This document shows, piece after piece, positions 54,044 through 63,804 of a DNA stretch of 64,000 bases (its first letter is position 1; the number at the start of each line of letters is the position of its first letter). The notes beneath the pieces are model-generated. The model saw only the letters and a program-made list of their open reading frames with translations, had not been told where the DNA came from and did no database searches. The position numbers and the translations under genes were made by a program. Source of the DNA: Cytobacillus horneckiae (lineage in GTDB: Bacteria; Bacillota; Bacilli; Bacillales; Cytobacillaceae); NCBI RefSeq assembly GCF_002835735.1, contig NZ_PISD01000043.1:1-64000 (forward strand), in the 5' to 3' direction.

Positions 54044-55216
54044 ATGCATACGTTCGATTGGTTAAAGAATGAACATTTGCCGAATCTTCTTCTTGATTTA
54101 GATGCGCTTGATAACAACTGCAGCGAAATAGCAAAAAAGGCAAATGGCAAAAAGATAAGAGTGGCAACAAAGTCGATTCGTTCTGTGAAGGTTTTAGAGC
54201 GAATACTCTCATCAGATCCAATTTATCAAGGGGTCATGTGCTTTACTGCGGATGAAGCAATCTTTCTTGCTGAGAAAGGTTTTAAAGATATCTTGATAGG
54301 CTATCCATCCTGGGATGAGGATTCTTTGGCACAAATATCAAAATTAAGCGATGACTTAAAAGTGATTACAGTAATGGTTGATTGCCTTCAACACGTTGAA
54401 TTTTTAGCACAGATTGCTGTTAAAACATCAGGCACCTTTAATTTATGTATTGATGTAGATATGAGTTCGACTTTTGCAGGATTTCATTTTGGTGTGCGCA
54501 GATCGCCATTAAAGACAGCGGATGAAGTACTGAAAGTCGTTGAACGAATTAATCAGTACGGCAATCTAAAATTCAAAGGTATGATGGGCTATGAAGCTCA
54601 AATTGCTGGAGTCGGCGATGATGCGCCATCAAAATATATAAAGAATAAGCTTGTATCAATAATGAAGCAGAAGTCAATTAGCGAAGTGGAAAATAGAAGA
54701 ACGACGATTATCTCGGCTTTAAAAAAACACGGCTTTCCTCCTGAATTAGTAAATGGTGGCGGGACTGGAAGTATCACTACTACTGTGATAGAAAATGAGA
54801 TTACTGAAGTGACTGTCGGTTCAGGGTTTTATGCCCCATTATTATTTGATTATTATCGTGATATGCAGTATGAACCTGCTTTATTTTTTGCATTGCCAAT
54901 TGTTCGCAAGCCAGGAGATCATATTTATACTTGTCTTGGCGGAGGATATGTAGCCTCTGGTGCGGTTGATAAAGATAAACTCCCTATGCCTATCTTCCCA
55001 AAAGGGGCTAAGCTTTTGCCAATGGAAGGTGCAGGTGAAGTGCAAACACCCATCTATTACGATTTGGATGAATTGAAAATAGGCGACGCTATTATTTTTA
55101 GAGCGGCAAAGGCGGGAGAAGTGTGTGAAAGGTTTACTGATATATTATGTTTCACAGAGAATCAAATAGTTGATTGCTATAAAACCTATCGTGGAGATGG
55201 AGTGTGTTTTCTATGA
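54044..55216 (+). CDS. PLP-dependent amino acid deaminase/aldolase
   Basis: 390 residues with GCAGGTGATGA upstream. LPNLLLDLDALDNNCSEIAK, IRVATKSIRSVKVLERIL with the PLP lysine, and VNGGGTGSITTTV fit the alanine-racemase-like N-domain of D-threonine aldolase/D-serine dehydratase-type enzymes. C-terminal metal-site region: GDHIYTCLGGGYVASGAV. Its stop overlaps the oxidase start (ATGA), so the two probably act on one substrate path. Exact substrate unknown. Confidence 0.85.
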   Translation: MHTFDWLKNEHLPNLLLDLDALDNNCSEIAKKANGKKIRVATKSIRSVKVLERILSSDPIYQGVMCFTADEAIFLAEKGFKDILIGYPSWDEDSLAQISKLSDDLKVITVMVDCLQHVEFLAQIAVKTSGTFNLCIDVDMSSTFAGFHFGVRRSPLKTADEVLKVVERINQYGNLKFKGMMGYEAQIAGVGDDAPSKYIKNKLVSIMKQKSISEVENRRTTIISALKKHGFPPELVNGGGTGSITTTVIENEITEVTVGSGFYAPLLFDYYRDMQYEPALFFALPIVRKPGDHIYTCLGGGYVASGAVDKDKLPMPIFPKGAKLLPMEGAGEVQTPIYYDLDELKIGDAIIFRAAKAGEVCERFTDILCFTENQIVDCYKTYRGDGVCFL

Positions 55217-56547
55217 GAATTCAATTTGGGAAAACATGGCGGAATTGGGCTGCGACGAGTGAAAGTAAGCCAGCTCAAATAATGTATCCAGAAACCATTA
55301 ATGAAGTCCAAGAAATAGTAAGGGAAGCGAAGCTGAATAATAATAAAATTAGAGTTGTTGGAGCGGGACATTCATTTACACATTTGGCAAATACAAACGA
55401 TTGCCTCATATCTTTAGATCGTCTGAGTGGGTTAGAGGCGATTGATGATGAAAACGGAACAGCAACAGTCTTTGCCGGTACGAGGTTATATGAAATCGCC
55501 GCGTATTTAGGCAATCAAGGCTATGCACAAGAAAATCTTGGAGACATCAATGTTCAGAGTATTGCTGGAGCTATATCTACAGGCACGCACGGAACAGGAA
55601 GGCAATTTGGGAATATTTCTACACAGGTGATAGAACTGCAGCTCGTCACAGCAAACGGTGAAATACTAACCTTATCAGAAAAGGAGTCACCACAATTATT
55701 TAAGGCAAGCTTAGTATCACTAGGAACGTTCGGAATAATTGTGAAAGTATCATTGAAGATAATTAAAAGTCCAATCTACTTATATAGAAGCGATAAGCTT
55801 CAGTTTCAAGAATTAGAACATCAATTAGAATCGCTTATGAAAAAAAATCGCCATTTTGAATTTTTCTTATTCCCATATTCTGATACAGTGCAAGTGAAGA
55901 CGATGAATGCTGTTTCGGGAAAATCGCAAAACTTATCATGGCATAAACTAAAAACGTTGGTCATGGAAAATTATTTATTTTTTCTAATATCAGAAATATG
56001 CAGACTGTATCCAAAAAGCAGCAGCTTTTTTAGCAAAATTTCCGCAAAAGCGATTGGTAAAGAAAAGATACAGGCAAAAAGCCATCAGCTGTTTGCAACG
56101 CCTAGGAAGGTTCGCTTTTGTGAAATGGAATATTGCATCCCTATAGAGCAATTCATGCCGGCATTATTAGAGATTCGCCGAGCAATGGATGGGAAACATT
56201 TTAATGTCCATTTTCCAATTGAGTGCAGGACCGTAAAAAGCGATGATATATGGCTAAGCCCGTCTTATAAAAGAGAATCTGCCTATATCGCCTTTCACAT
56301 GTATAAGGGCATGGACTATGAACCTTTTTTTGTAGAAATGGAAGAAATAATGAAGAAGTATAATGGAAGACCACATTGGGGGAAAATGCATACTAGAACT
56401 TATGAAGAATTAAAAGAAATATATCCGAAATTAAATGATTTTTTAGCATACAGAAAACAGCTAGACCCGGATGGGTTATTTGTAAATCAATATTTGAAAA
56501 ACATGTTAAACATCCAAGAAGATAAGGCTATGGAAAGAACGAGCTGA
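55213..56547 (+). CDS. FAD-dependent sugar-1,4-lactone/alditol oxidase
   Basis: ATG 55213 overlaps the upstream stop. 444 residues: MYPETINEVQEIVREAKLNN, VVGAGHSFTHLANT (the His in GHSF often binds FAD covalently), IAGAISTGTHGTGRQFGNIS, and C-terminal ALO domain with HTRTYEELKEIYPKL. D-arabinono-1,4-lactone oxidase or alditol oxidase is the likely class; the substrate is open. Confidence 0.88.
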   Translation: MRIQFGKTWRNWAATSESKPAQIMYPETINEVQEIVREAKLNNNKIRVVGAGHSFTHLANTNDCLISLDRLSGLEAIDDENGTATVFAGTRLYEIAAYLGNQGYAQENLGDINVQSIAGAISTGTHGTGRQFGNISTQVIELQLVTANGEILTLSEKESPQLFKASLVSLGTFGIIVKVSLKIIKSPIYLYRSDKLQFQELEHQLESLMKKNRHFEFFLFPYSDTVQVKTMNAVSGKSQNLSWHKLKTLVMENYLFFLISEICRLYPKSSSFFSKISAKAIGKEKIQAKSHQLFATPRKVRFCEMEYCIPIEQFMPALLEIRRAMDGKHFNVHFPIECRTVKSDDIWLSPSYKRESAYIAFHMYKGMDYEPFFVEMEEIMKKYNGRPHWGKMHTRTYEELKEIYPKLNDFLAYRKQLDPDGLFVNQYLKNMLNIQEDKAMERTS

Positions 56548-56661
56548 ACATGACTAGCTTTAAATGTATTAAGTGCGATTTCTAATGACACTTCTCCCAT
56601 ATCTTATTTATTTCTATGGTAAAATAGATGTATATTAATCTCTTGCTCAGGGAGGATCATT

Positions 56662-57741
56662 TTGTCTATCGAATTAATGAGAGAAGCAGAAGAATTTATT
56701 AAAAACGGCTACAGCGAGTTAGGAAAATCAGAACAGGAAACTGCTAATAGAATAGCAGTTGTTTTGAAGATGATATCAGAAAAAGGGTATTACACCCATA
56801 CAAATGAAGAAATAGACTATGGGGCAAAAGTTGCGTGGCGCAATAGCAACCGTTGTATTGGCCGCTTTTTTTGGCAAACATTAAATATTATTGATAAAAG
56901 AAACATTCAGTCAGTGGAGGAAATGGCGGCTGCACTATTCGAGCATATAGAATTTGCGACAAACGGGGGTAAAATTCGTCCAACTATTACAGTTTTCCCT
57001 CAATCCCGGTCAAATTCTGCCTTTAGAATATGGAATCATCAGCTGATCAGATATGCTGGATATGAAACAGAAGAAGGCGTAATTGGTGATACGTCTTCGA
57101 TTCAATTTACTAAAGAATGTATAAAACTAGGCTGGGAGCCAAAATACGGAAATTTCGACATTCTTCCGCTAGTGATTCAATATAATCAGGAAGAACCAAA
57201 GGTATTTGACATCCCGCAACAATTAATTGCCGAAGTTCACCTTGAACATCCTGAATATGAATGGTTTAAAGAGTTAGCGCTTAAATGGTATGCAGTGCCG
57301 TTGATATCAGATATGAAAATGGAAATTGGCGGAATAACTTATCCTGCAGCCCCTTTTAACGGCTGGTATATGGGCACGGAAATAGGGGCAAGAAATTTGG
57401 CGGATGAGGAAAGATATGATCAACTACCAATAATAGCCGAGATGATGGGCTTAAATGTAAAAAGTCATGCCTCACTTTGGAAGGATCGAGCGTTAGTTGA
57501 ATTAAATACTGCTGTTTTATATTCGTTTAAGAATCAAGGTGTCAGCATAGTCGATCATCATACTGCTGCACAGCAGTTTAAACAATTTGAATTAAAGGAA
57601 AAGGATAAAGGAAGAGAAGTAACTGGTGACTGGACATGGCTTATTCCATCGATGTCTCCAGCTGCGACACATATTTTTCATCAACCATATAAAAACAAAA
57701 TCAAAAAACCAAATTATTTTTATCAGAAAAAACCGTATTAA
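56662..57741 (+). CDS. nos: Nitric oxide synthase oxygenase
   Basis: TTG start after AGGGAGG; 359 residues, typical bacterial NOS (oxygenase only). VAWRNSNRCIGRFFWQTL holds the haem-ligand Cys65, NGGKIRPTITVFPQ and PFNGWYMGTEIGARNLAD are conserved, and TGDWTWLIPSMSPAATHIFH is near the pterin site. It makes NO from arginine using borrowed reductases; in Bacillus it protects against oxidative stress and antibiotics. A strong terminator follows. Confidence 0.96.
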   Translation: MSIELMREAEEFIKNGYSELGKSEQETANRIAVVLKMISEKGYYTHTNEEIDYGAKVAWRNSNRCIGRFFWQTLNIIDKRNIQSVEEMAAALFEHIEFATNGGKIRPTITVFPQSRSNSAFRIWNHQLIRYAGYETEEGVIGDTSSIQFTKECIKLGWEPKYGNFDILPLVIQYNQEEPKVFDIPQQLIAEVHLEHPEYEWFKELALKWYAVPLISDMKMEIGGITYPAAPFNGWYMGTEIGARNLADEERYDQLPIIAEMMGLNVKSHASLWKDRALVELNTAVLYSFKNQGVSIVDHHTAAQQFKQFELKEKDKGREVTGDWTWLIPSMSPAATHIFHQPYKNKIKKPNYFYQKKPY

Positions 57742-57768
57742 TAAACATATATTATAGAAGGTTCTGAA

Positions 57769-57803
57769 AAACCCCGCACTTTTTCCATTAAAAGTGCGGG
57801 GTT
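57769..57803. terminator. Bidirectional terminator nos/tetR
   Basis: AAACCCCGCACTTTT pairs perfectly with AAAAGTGCGGGGTTT between convergent genes. Confidence 0.95.
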
Positions 57804-57805
57804 TA

Positions 57806-58699
57806 CTATTCACCGAGCTTTTCAAAATATTTCATCACAAGTGTTTGAAAAATATCAAGGTCGTTTTTATCGAGCTGATTCTCTTTACTTTTTAAAGTGA
57901 AAAGAGCACTTTCAATTAAAAACTTTCTTGGTCTTTTTGTATGAAGTACTTCATCCTGAATAAACTCAATCAGTTTTTGCAATGAATCATGCTCTTCAGT
58001 AGGGTGGATCGAATCAATCAAGTTTGTACAAACTTCCATTAGTTCATTTCTAAGAATCTCATCCTGATGCCCATATGTTTGCAGCCAATTGTCGATTAAT
58101 GACGGTGAAAAAAGCTGATCGTCAGCATTCGACACTTCCTCAGTCATTTTAATCATCCTGGCAATACTATAGTTCACTGCTTTCGAAACACTTGATGAAG
58201 ATTCGTGGAGCATGGAATAATATTTAACTGTTTGATGAAGGATACCAATAAACATTATGGAAATATCCAGTAGATAGGGCTGCTTTTCTTCACCAAAGAG
58301 ATCAATAAATCGTTTATAAAACCACTGTATTTGTCTAATTTGCCCTTCGCGGATAAATTGTTTGATTTCAGGATCATCTGAAAAGAGAACTTCTTCGAAT
58401 AAAGCGGCTAACTTATTTTTTCGATTCATCATCATCTGATGTTCAAGTTGAATTGTAAAAGCTTCAATGCTGGCTGGACTCTTTCCTAAAAGCAGTTCAT
58501 CCCGTTCTTGTTCCATTTTATTATATGTAGTTTTAAAAATCGCGATTAATAACTCGTTTTTTGACGAAAAATAATTATAAAAGGTCCCTTTGGAAATACC
58601 TGTATAATCTAAAATATCTTGGATTGAAGTGGCTTGAAAACCTTTTTCAATAAATAATTCATGTGCAAGGCTTAATACATTAAGCTTTCTATCATTCAT
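57806..58699 (-). CDS. TetR-family regulator
   Basis: 297 residues, longer than most TetR proteins. N-terminal HTH: AHELFIEKGFQATSIQDILD, YTGISKGTFYNYFSSKNELL. The long helical C-terminal domain would bind a ligand. It is divergent from the DHA2 exporter at 58890 and probably represses it. GATTATATG gives a weak ribosome binding site (AGGTGATT). Confidence 0.9.
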   Translation of the reverse strand: MNDRKLNVLSLAHELFIEKGFQATSIQDILDYTGISKGTFYNYFSSKNELLIAIFKTTYNKMEQERDELLLGKSPASIEAFTIQLEHQMMMNRKNKLAALFEEVLFSDDPEIKQFIREGQIRQIQWFYKRFIDLFGEEKQPYLLDISIMFIGILHQTVKYYSMLHESSSSVSKAVNYSIARMIKMTEEVSNADDQLFSPSLIDNWLQTYGHQDEILRNELMEVCTNLIDSIHPTEEHDSLQKLIEFIQDEVLHTKRPRKFLIESALFTLKSKENQLDKNDLDIFQTLVMKYFEKLGE

Positions 58700-58889
58700 A
58701 TAATCACCTTTAAATCATTAGGATTGTACTGCTAGTTAAATTTAATATTACCATATTCCAATTTAGAATAAAAATTAGTTAGAAACTCGAAATGTTTTTA
58801 TTGCATTAGGCGGATAATTGGTATAAGATAAATTTTACGTGAAATAAGAGTATAAATAAATATACTCAAGGTATATAGGGGGAAAAAGA

Positions 58890-60413
58890 ATGGAAGCAGC
58901 ACAAAAAAATCCCGTTAAACCGCCCTATGGTTTAATAGCGGTACTAATGATCGGGGCATTTATTGCTTTTTTGAATAATACATTGCTTAACATTGCATTG
59001 CCTTCAATTATGACGGATTTAAATGTCGATACAGCGACAGTGCAATGGTTAACTACAGGATTTATGCTGGTGAACGGAATTTTAATTCCTGCAACAGCTT
59101 TTTTAATTAGGAAGTATTCGGTACGTACTTTATTTTTAGCTGCGATGGTTTTATTTACGACCGGTACATTTATTGCAGGCTTTGCTGATGTCTTTTCTAT
59201 TCTATTGATTGGCAGAATGATGCAGGCGTCTGGTTCAGCTATACTGATGCCATTGCTTATGAATGTCATGCTTATAAGCTTTCCGGTAGAAAAACGTGGA
59301 GCTGCAATGGGTATCTTTGGATTGATTTTGATGGCAGCGCCTGCTATTGGGCCAACATTATCTGGATGGATTGTTGAACATTATGATTGGAGAATGCTAT
59401 TCCACTTTATTTCACCAATCGCGGTGCTTGTTTTACTTCTTGGCTTCTTTTGGCTTAAAGATAAAAAGGAAAAACAAAATATTAAATTGGATATTGTTTC
59501 TTTAATTTTCTCCAGTATCGGTTTTGGAGGCGTGCTGTATGGTTTTAGCTCGGCGGGAAGTAAAGGATGGGACAGTCCTTATGTATATTTAACAATTATC
59601 ATCGGAGTCATTTCGCTATTCATTTTCATTATTAGACAAAAGCGTCAAACGGAGCCGATGCTCAACTTTGGCGTATTCCAATTCCCGATGTTTGCTTTAG
59701 CAAGTATCATAACAATGGTGCTCAATATGGCGATGTTTTCTGGCATGCTGCTTATTCCAATTTACGTGCAAACCATTCGAGGAATATCACCAATGGATGC
59801 TGGATTAATGATGTTACCTGGTGCATTAGTAATGGCGTTTATGTCTCCAATAACAGGTAAATTATTTGATAAATATGGCGGACGTGTGTTAGCCATTATC
59901 GGTTTAATCATTACCGTTTCGACTACTTACTTCTTTAGCAAACTTGCTATGGATACTACCTATACTCACCTAGTTATCTTAAATACAGTCAGAATGCTTG
60001 GAATGTCAATGGTAATGATGCCTGTTTCAACGAATGGGTTAAATCAGTTGCCACCGCGTTTTTATCCGCATGGAACTGCGATGAACAACACTCTGAATCA
60101 GGTTTCGGGTGCGATTGGTACAGCATTGCTGGTTACGATTATGACGAACAGAACCACATCCACTGGTGAGGAGCTTGCTAAAGAAGCGATGATCAATAAT
60201 GGCGGAGCAGAGCTAAGCGAAGCAGCAATGGCTCAGATTGGTATGGAGGCTACGCTTCAAGGGATTAATTTCTCCTTCTTTATCTCAACATTTATTGCGG
60301 CCATTGCTCTCATACTTGCCTTCTTTATTAAACGTGCAGCTCCTGCAGAGGATCCAATCGAAGTTTCAAAGAAAGAAGAAGTTAATAAAAGTAAATTAGT
60401 AGGAAATGAATAG
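58890..60413 (+). CDS. DHA2-family MFS drug exporter (LmrB/EmrB-like)
   Basis: 507 residues, 14 membrane helices. FIAFLNNTLLNIALPSIMTD, TVQWLTTGFMLVNGILIPAT, motif C-like GLILMAAPAIGPTLSGWIVE and RMLFHFISPIA are typical of DHA2 exporters such as LmrB. AGGGGG lies before the ATG. It is divergent from the TetR gene; 58700-58889 must hold its operator, but I could not define one with confidence. Confidence 0.92.
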   Translation: MEAAQKNPVKPPYGLIAVLMIGAFIAFLNNTLLNIALPSIMTDLNVDTATVQWLTTGFMLVNGILIPATAFLIRKYSVRTLFLAAMVLFTTGTFIAGFADVFSILLIGRMMQASGSAILMPLLMNVMLISFPVEKRGAAMGIFGLILMAAPAIGPTLSGWIVEHYDWRMLFHFISPIAVLVLLLGFFWLKDKKEKQNIKLDIVSLIFSSIGFGGVLYGFSSAGSKGWDSPYVYLTIIIGVISLFIFIIRQKRQTEPMLNFGVFQFPMFALASIITMVLNMAMFSGMLLIPIYVQTIRGISPMDAGLMMLPGALVMAFMSPITGKLFDKYGGRVLAIIGLIITVSTTYFFSKLAMDTTYTHLVILNTVRMLGMSMVMMPVSTNGLNQLPPRFYPHGTAMNNTLNQVSGAIGTALLVTIMTNRTTSTGEELAKEAMINNGGAELSEAAMAQIGMEATLQGINFSFFISTFIAAIALILAFFIKRAAPAEDPIEVSKKEEVNKSKLVGNE

Positions 60414-60425
60414 TTGAAGAGAATT

Positions 60426-60454
60426 AGCGACTTTCTAGCAGAAAGTCGCTTTTT
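60426..60454 (+). terminator. Terminator after the exporter
   Basis: AGCGACTTTCT pairs with AGAAAGTCGCT around AGC, followed by TTTT. Confidence 0.95.
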
Positions 60455-60562
60455 ATATATACAGTTTTATGTTGAATAATCTCCACTAACATGGAATAAT
60501 AAGTAGATAATATTGATAGAATTAGTCAGAATTACATAAAAGTATTTCATGGGGGAAAAATA

Positions 60563-61438
60563 ATGAAAAAAATATACATTATTCATGAAAATAATGAATG
60601 GACAGATCACTTAACAAAACGACTTGATCAATTACAATTGCCATATGAATCATGGCATCTCGACCAAGGGATCATCGACTTAACAACTCAACCGCCAGAA
60701 GGTGTTTTTTATAACCGCATGAGCGCTTCTTCACACACAAGAAACCAAACGAGTCCTCCGATTGAATATATTCTTGAATCAATGTAATCCCATCAATTGA
60801 CTCTTCAAACTCTTCACTCAGTATATAAGCTTTTAATGAGTCAACAGATTGAAAGAGTTGAACACCCAACCCTTTGCCGGCGCGATTATGCTTGGTGATA
60901 AACGGAACTGTACCTAAACGCTCAGCAGCTTGAATAATTTGATCTGTCCCGACCGCTCCAATCGTTTTCGGTGTGCGTATTCCATTTTTCGTCAGCGCTG
61001 TATACTGATTGATTTTACTTAATTCCAAGCTTAACGCTTTACTGCCGTTAAATACTTATAACTCGTGCAGAATTTGTCGGAGGAAAATTTATATATGCAG
61101 TTAAAGTCGATACATCTAATGGCTTTGAATTATGCCCTGCCGATTCTTGTCAAATCGGCGATGCATTTTGCCCGGTTGGTGAAGAAGCAATTGAAAAGCC
61201 AAAATTTGAGATTATTGATAGTGTAGATAAAAGTTTAATTGCAAAATACGAATTGTTTTTGGCTGATCAGCAAATTGATGTCGCAGGAATTGAATTCATT
61301 GCAAATGCTAATGGCGAGGCATTCACATATGATGTCAATACAAATACAAATTATAATGCAGATGCTGAGGCTAAAGCAGACATTTATGGAATGATGAAAC
61401 TAGCACAATTTTTAGGGCAGGAATTAAACGAGTCATGA
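60563..61438 (+). pseudogene. RimK-like ATP-grasp ligase with inverted middle segment
   Basis: Plus-strand 60563-60746 encodes the N-terminal part (MKKIYIIHENNEWTDHL ... FYNRMSASSHTRN). 60747-61057 encodes the ATP-grasp core on the minus strand (VFNGSKALSLELSKINQYTA, FITKHNRAGKGLGVQLF, GITLIQEYIQSEDSF). Plus-strand 61058-61438 encodes the C-terminal part (ITRAEFVGGKFIYAVKV, VAGIEFIANANGEAFTYDVN TNTNY). Reversing the 311-bp middle joins all three in one frame of 291 residues. In the present form no complete protein is made. ATP-grasp ligases of this group add amino acids such as glutamate to a carboxylate. Confidence 0.9.
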
Positions 61439-61476
61439 AAATCGGACAGGTTGAATACGATTGATTAAATAGGCGA

Positions 61477-61501
61477 AGCTGCTCATTGGGGGCAGCTTTT
61501 T
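61477..61501 (+). terminator. Terminator after the ATP-grasp gene
   Basis: AAGCTGC pairs with GCAGCTTTT. Confidence 0.75.
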
Positions 61502-61561
61502 ACGATGTGTTTTTAAAGTATCAGTATCCAAGGGCTGGTTTCTTATTTTGAATCAAATCGC

Positions 61562-61589
61562 TTGACATTTTTCTAAAAAAGAGTATAGT
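61562..61589 (+). promoter_or_regulatory. Sigma-A-type promoter upstream of the LtaS gene
   Basis: TTGACA (61562), 16 bases, TATAGT (61584). The leader to the next start is about 190 bases and contains a second possible -10 (TATAAT at 61758). No gene is supported between them; a 77-codon frame lacks a start signal. Confidence 0.6.
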
Positions 61590-61787
61590 TATGACCCGTG
61601 ACCACTTCATTTTATGTTCTCGCATTATTCATAGATTGTTCACATTTAGGATTTAAAATAAGCAATACAGGGTATGATAAAGGGGGAAAATCCGGTAGAA
61701 TGGAAAGAAAAGGATTTTCATTACCTTTTCCTTATAGAATTTTTTTAAAAGCATGTTATAATAATGTGCTAGAAGGTAGGTGCAATA

Positions 61788-63776
61788 ATGAACAATTTTA
61801 TAAAGAAAGGTCAAAATATATTGTTAGATAAATATATTGGCTTTTTCTTCGTGGCTGTATTCTTCCTTTGGATGAAAACGTATATAACACAATTGACACA
61901 ATTTAATTTAGGAATTGAAAGTCCAATCCAGCAATTTTTATTATTTTTAAATCCATTGGGATCTGCATTGATTTTCTTAGGATTTGCCTTCTTTTTTAAG
62001 GGCAGAAAAAAGTACATCTCGCTTATGGTCATTTATTTTTTAATGTCATTTTTACTTTATGCTAATGTTGTCTATTATCGTTCATTTACGGACTTCATTA
62101 CATTGCCGACATTAACGATGACACAAAACTTTGCAGATGTAAGTAAAAGTGTAACATCTTTGCTGAGACCTTATGACCTCCTGTTCTTTATCGACTTCAT
62201 CATTCTCATTGGCCTATTGGCATTTAAATTTGTGAAAATCGAAATGAAGGACTTTGGACGCAGAAAGATCGTTGCGGTATTTTCTTTAGGATTAGCAATT
62301 TCATGTGCAAACTTAGGACTGGCTGAGGCTGATCGTCCGCAATTGTTGACTAGAGGATTTGACCGGAACTACATTGTGAAATATTTAGGTATGTACAATT
62401 ATACGATGTATGATGCTGTTCAAAGTACGAAGGCATCAGCACAGAGAGTTATGGCCGATAGTAATGATACAACTGAAGTCATTAACTTTACACAATCTAA
62501 TTATGCAGAACCAAATCCAGAAACATTTGGAATTGGCAAAGACATGAACGTAATCTATCTACACCTTGAATCAATTCAAACATTCCTAATGAATTATGAG
62601 TTACATGGCGAAGAAGTAACGCCATTTCTTAATTCTCTAATTGAGGAAGAGAATACAACTTATTTCGATAACTTTTTCCATCAAACTGCACAAGGTAAAA
62701 CAGCTGATGCTGAATTTATGTTAGAGAATTCCTTATACGGATTACCGCAAGGATCCGCTTTCACGATGAAAGGCATGAACACGTATCAAGCTGCGCCGGC
62801 TATTCTAGAAAATCACGGCTATACTTCTGCTGTATTCCATGGAAACTCAGGAACATTCTGGAATCGGAATGAAATTTATAAAGCTTTTGGATATGATCGT
62901 TTCTATGATTCTAATTATTACAATATGGATCCGTCTAATTTAACAGATTATGGTTTAATGGATAAGCCATTTTTTGAACAGTCACAAGCTTACTTGGATG
63001 AATTGCCACAGCCATTTTATTCTAAGTTTATTACTGTGACTCATCACTATCCATATCCAATCAGTGAAGAGGATGCATCAATTGAACCGCATACTACTGG
63101 TGATAAATCGGTAGACACCTATTTCCAAACAGCGCGATATGCAGATGAGGCATTAGAAGAATTCTTTAATTATCTTAAAGAATCAGGTCTATATGATAAT
63201 TCGATCATTGTAATGTATGGTGATCACTACGGCATCTCGAGCAACCATAATCGTGCAATGTCAGAAGTGCTTGATAAGGAAATTACTGAATTTGAAGATA
63301 CAGGCTTACAAAGGGTACCATTGTTTATTCGCGTGCCAGGAATGGAAGGCGGAATTAATCATGAGTACACAGGACAAATTGATTTAAAACCGACGCTGCT
63401 TCACTTGCTTGGTATTGATGCAAAGGATTATATCCATTTCGGTACAGATATTTTCTCTGAGCAACATGATGATTTAATTCCTTTCCGCAATGGTGATTTC
63501 GTAAGTTCAACGATTACTTCTATTAGTGGGAAATATTATGATTCAAAAACAGGTGAGTTAATAGAAGATGAAGAACGTATTGCTGAAGGTGAAAAGCTCA
63601 ATGAGATTGTTGAGCAGAAGCTTGCGTATTCAGATAAAGTAGTCAATGGTGATTTATTGCGTTTCTATACACCAGAAAACTTTACACCAGCTGACCGTTC
63701 AGATTATGATTATTCACAGTTTGAAAACCATAATGAACAAGACATAAGTAAAGATATAACGAATGAGAAAAAATGA
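61788..63776 (+). CDS. Lipoteichoic acid synthase family protein (LtaS-type)
   Basis: 662 residues with AGGTAGGTGC before the ATG. Five N-terminal membrane helices are followed by a large external sulfatase-fold domain. MNVIYLHLESIQTF gives the metal-site Glu, AQGKTADAEFMLENS the catalytic Thr305, FHGNSGTFWNRNEIYKAFGY and IVMYGDHYGISSNH further metal and substrate residues. LtaS enzymes polymerise glycerol phosphate from phosphatidylglycerol outside the membrane. Bacillus has several paralogues (LtaS, YfnI, YqgS, YvgJ); which one this is cannot be decided by eye. Confidence 0.92.
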   Translation: MNNFIKKGQNILLDKYIGFFFVAVFFLWMKTYITQLTQFNLGIESPIQQFLLFLNPLGSALIFLGFAFFFKGRKKYISLMVIYFLMSFLLYANVVYYRSFTDFITLPTLTMTQNFADVSKSVTSLLRPYDLLFFIDFIILIGLLAFKFVKIEMKDFGRRKIVAVFSLGLAISCANLGLAEADRPQLLTRGFDRNYIVKYLGMYNYTMYDAVQSTKASAQRVMADSNDTTEVINFTQSNYAEPNPETFGIGKDMNVIYLHLESIQTFLMNYELHGEEVTPFLNSLIEEENTTYFDNFFHQTAQGKTADAEFMLENSLYGLPQGSAFTMKGMNTYQAAPAILENHGYTSAVFHGNSGTFWNRNEIYKAFGYDRFYDSNYYNMDPSNLTDYGLMDKPFFEQSQAYLDELPQPFYSKFITVTHHYPYPISEEDASIEPHTTGDKSVDTYFQTARYADEALEEFFNYLKESGLYDNSIIVMYGDHYGISSNHNRAMSEVLDKEITEFEDTGLQRVPLFIRVPGMEGGINHEYTGQIDLKPTLLHLLGIDAKDYIHFGTDIFSEQHDDLIPFRNGDFVSSTITSISGKYYDSKTGELIEDEERIAEGEKLNEIVEQKLAYSDKVVNGDLLRFYTPENFTPADRSDYDYSQFENHNEQDISKDITNEKK

Positions 63777-63804
63777 GGATGAGCATTCATCCTCTTTTTT
63801 TTTG
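63775..63804 (+). terminator. Terminator after LtaS-type gene
   Basis: GAGGATGA pairs with TCATCCTC around GCAT, followed by ten T. The last 196 bases of the window show no gene. Confidence 0.95.

Noticed and set aside
61598-61831. 77-residue plus-strand frame before the LtaS gene
   Set aside because: It overlaps the LtaS start, lacks a ribosome binding site and lies in a probable leader.
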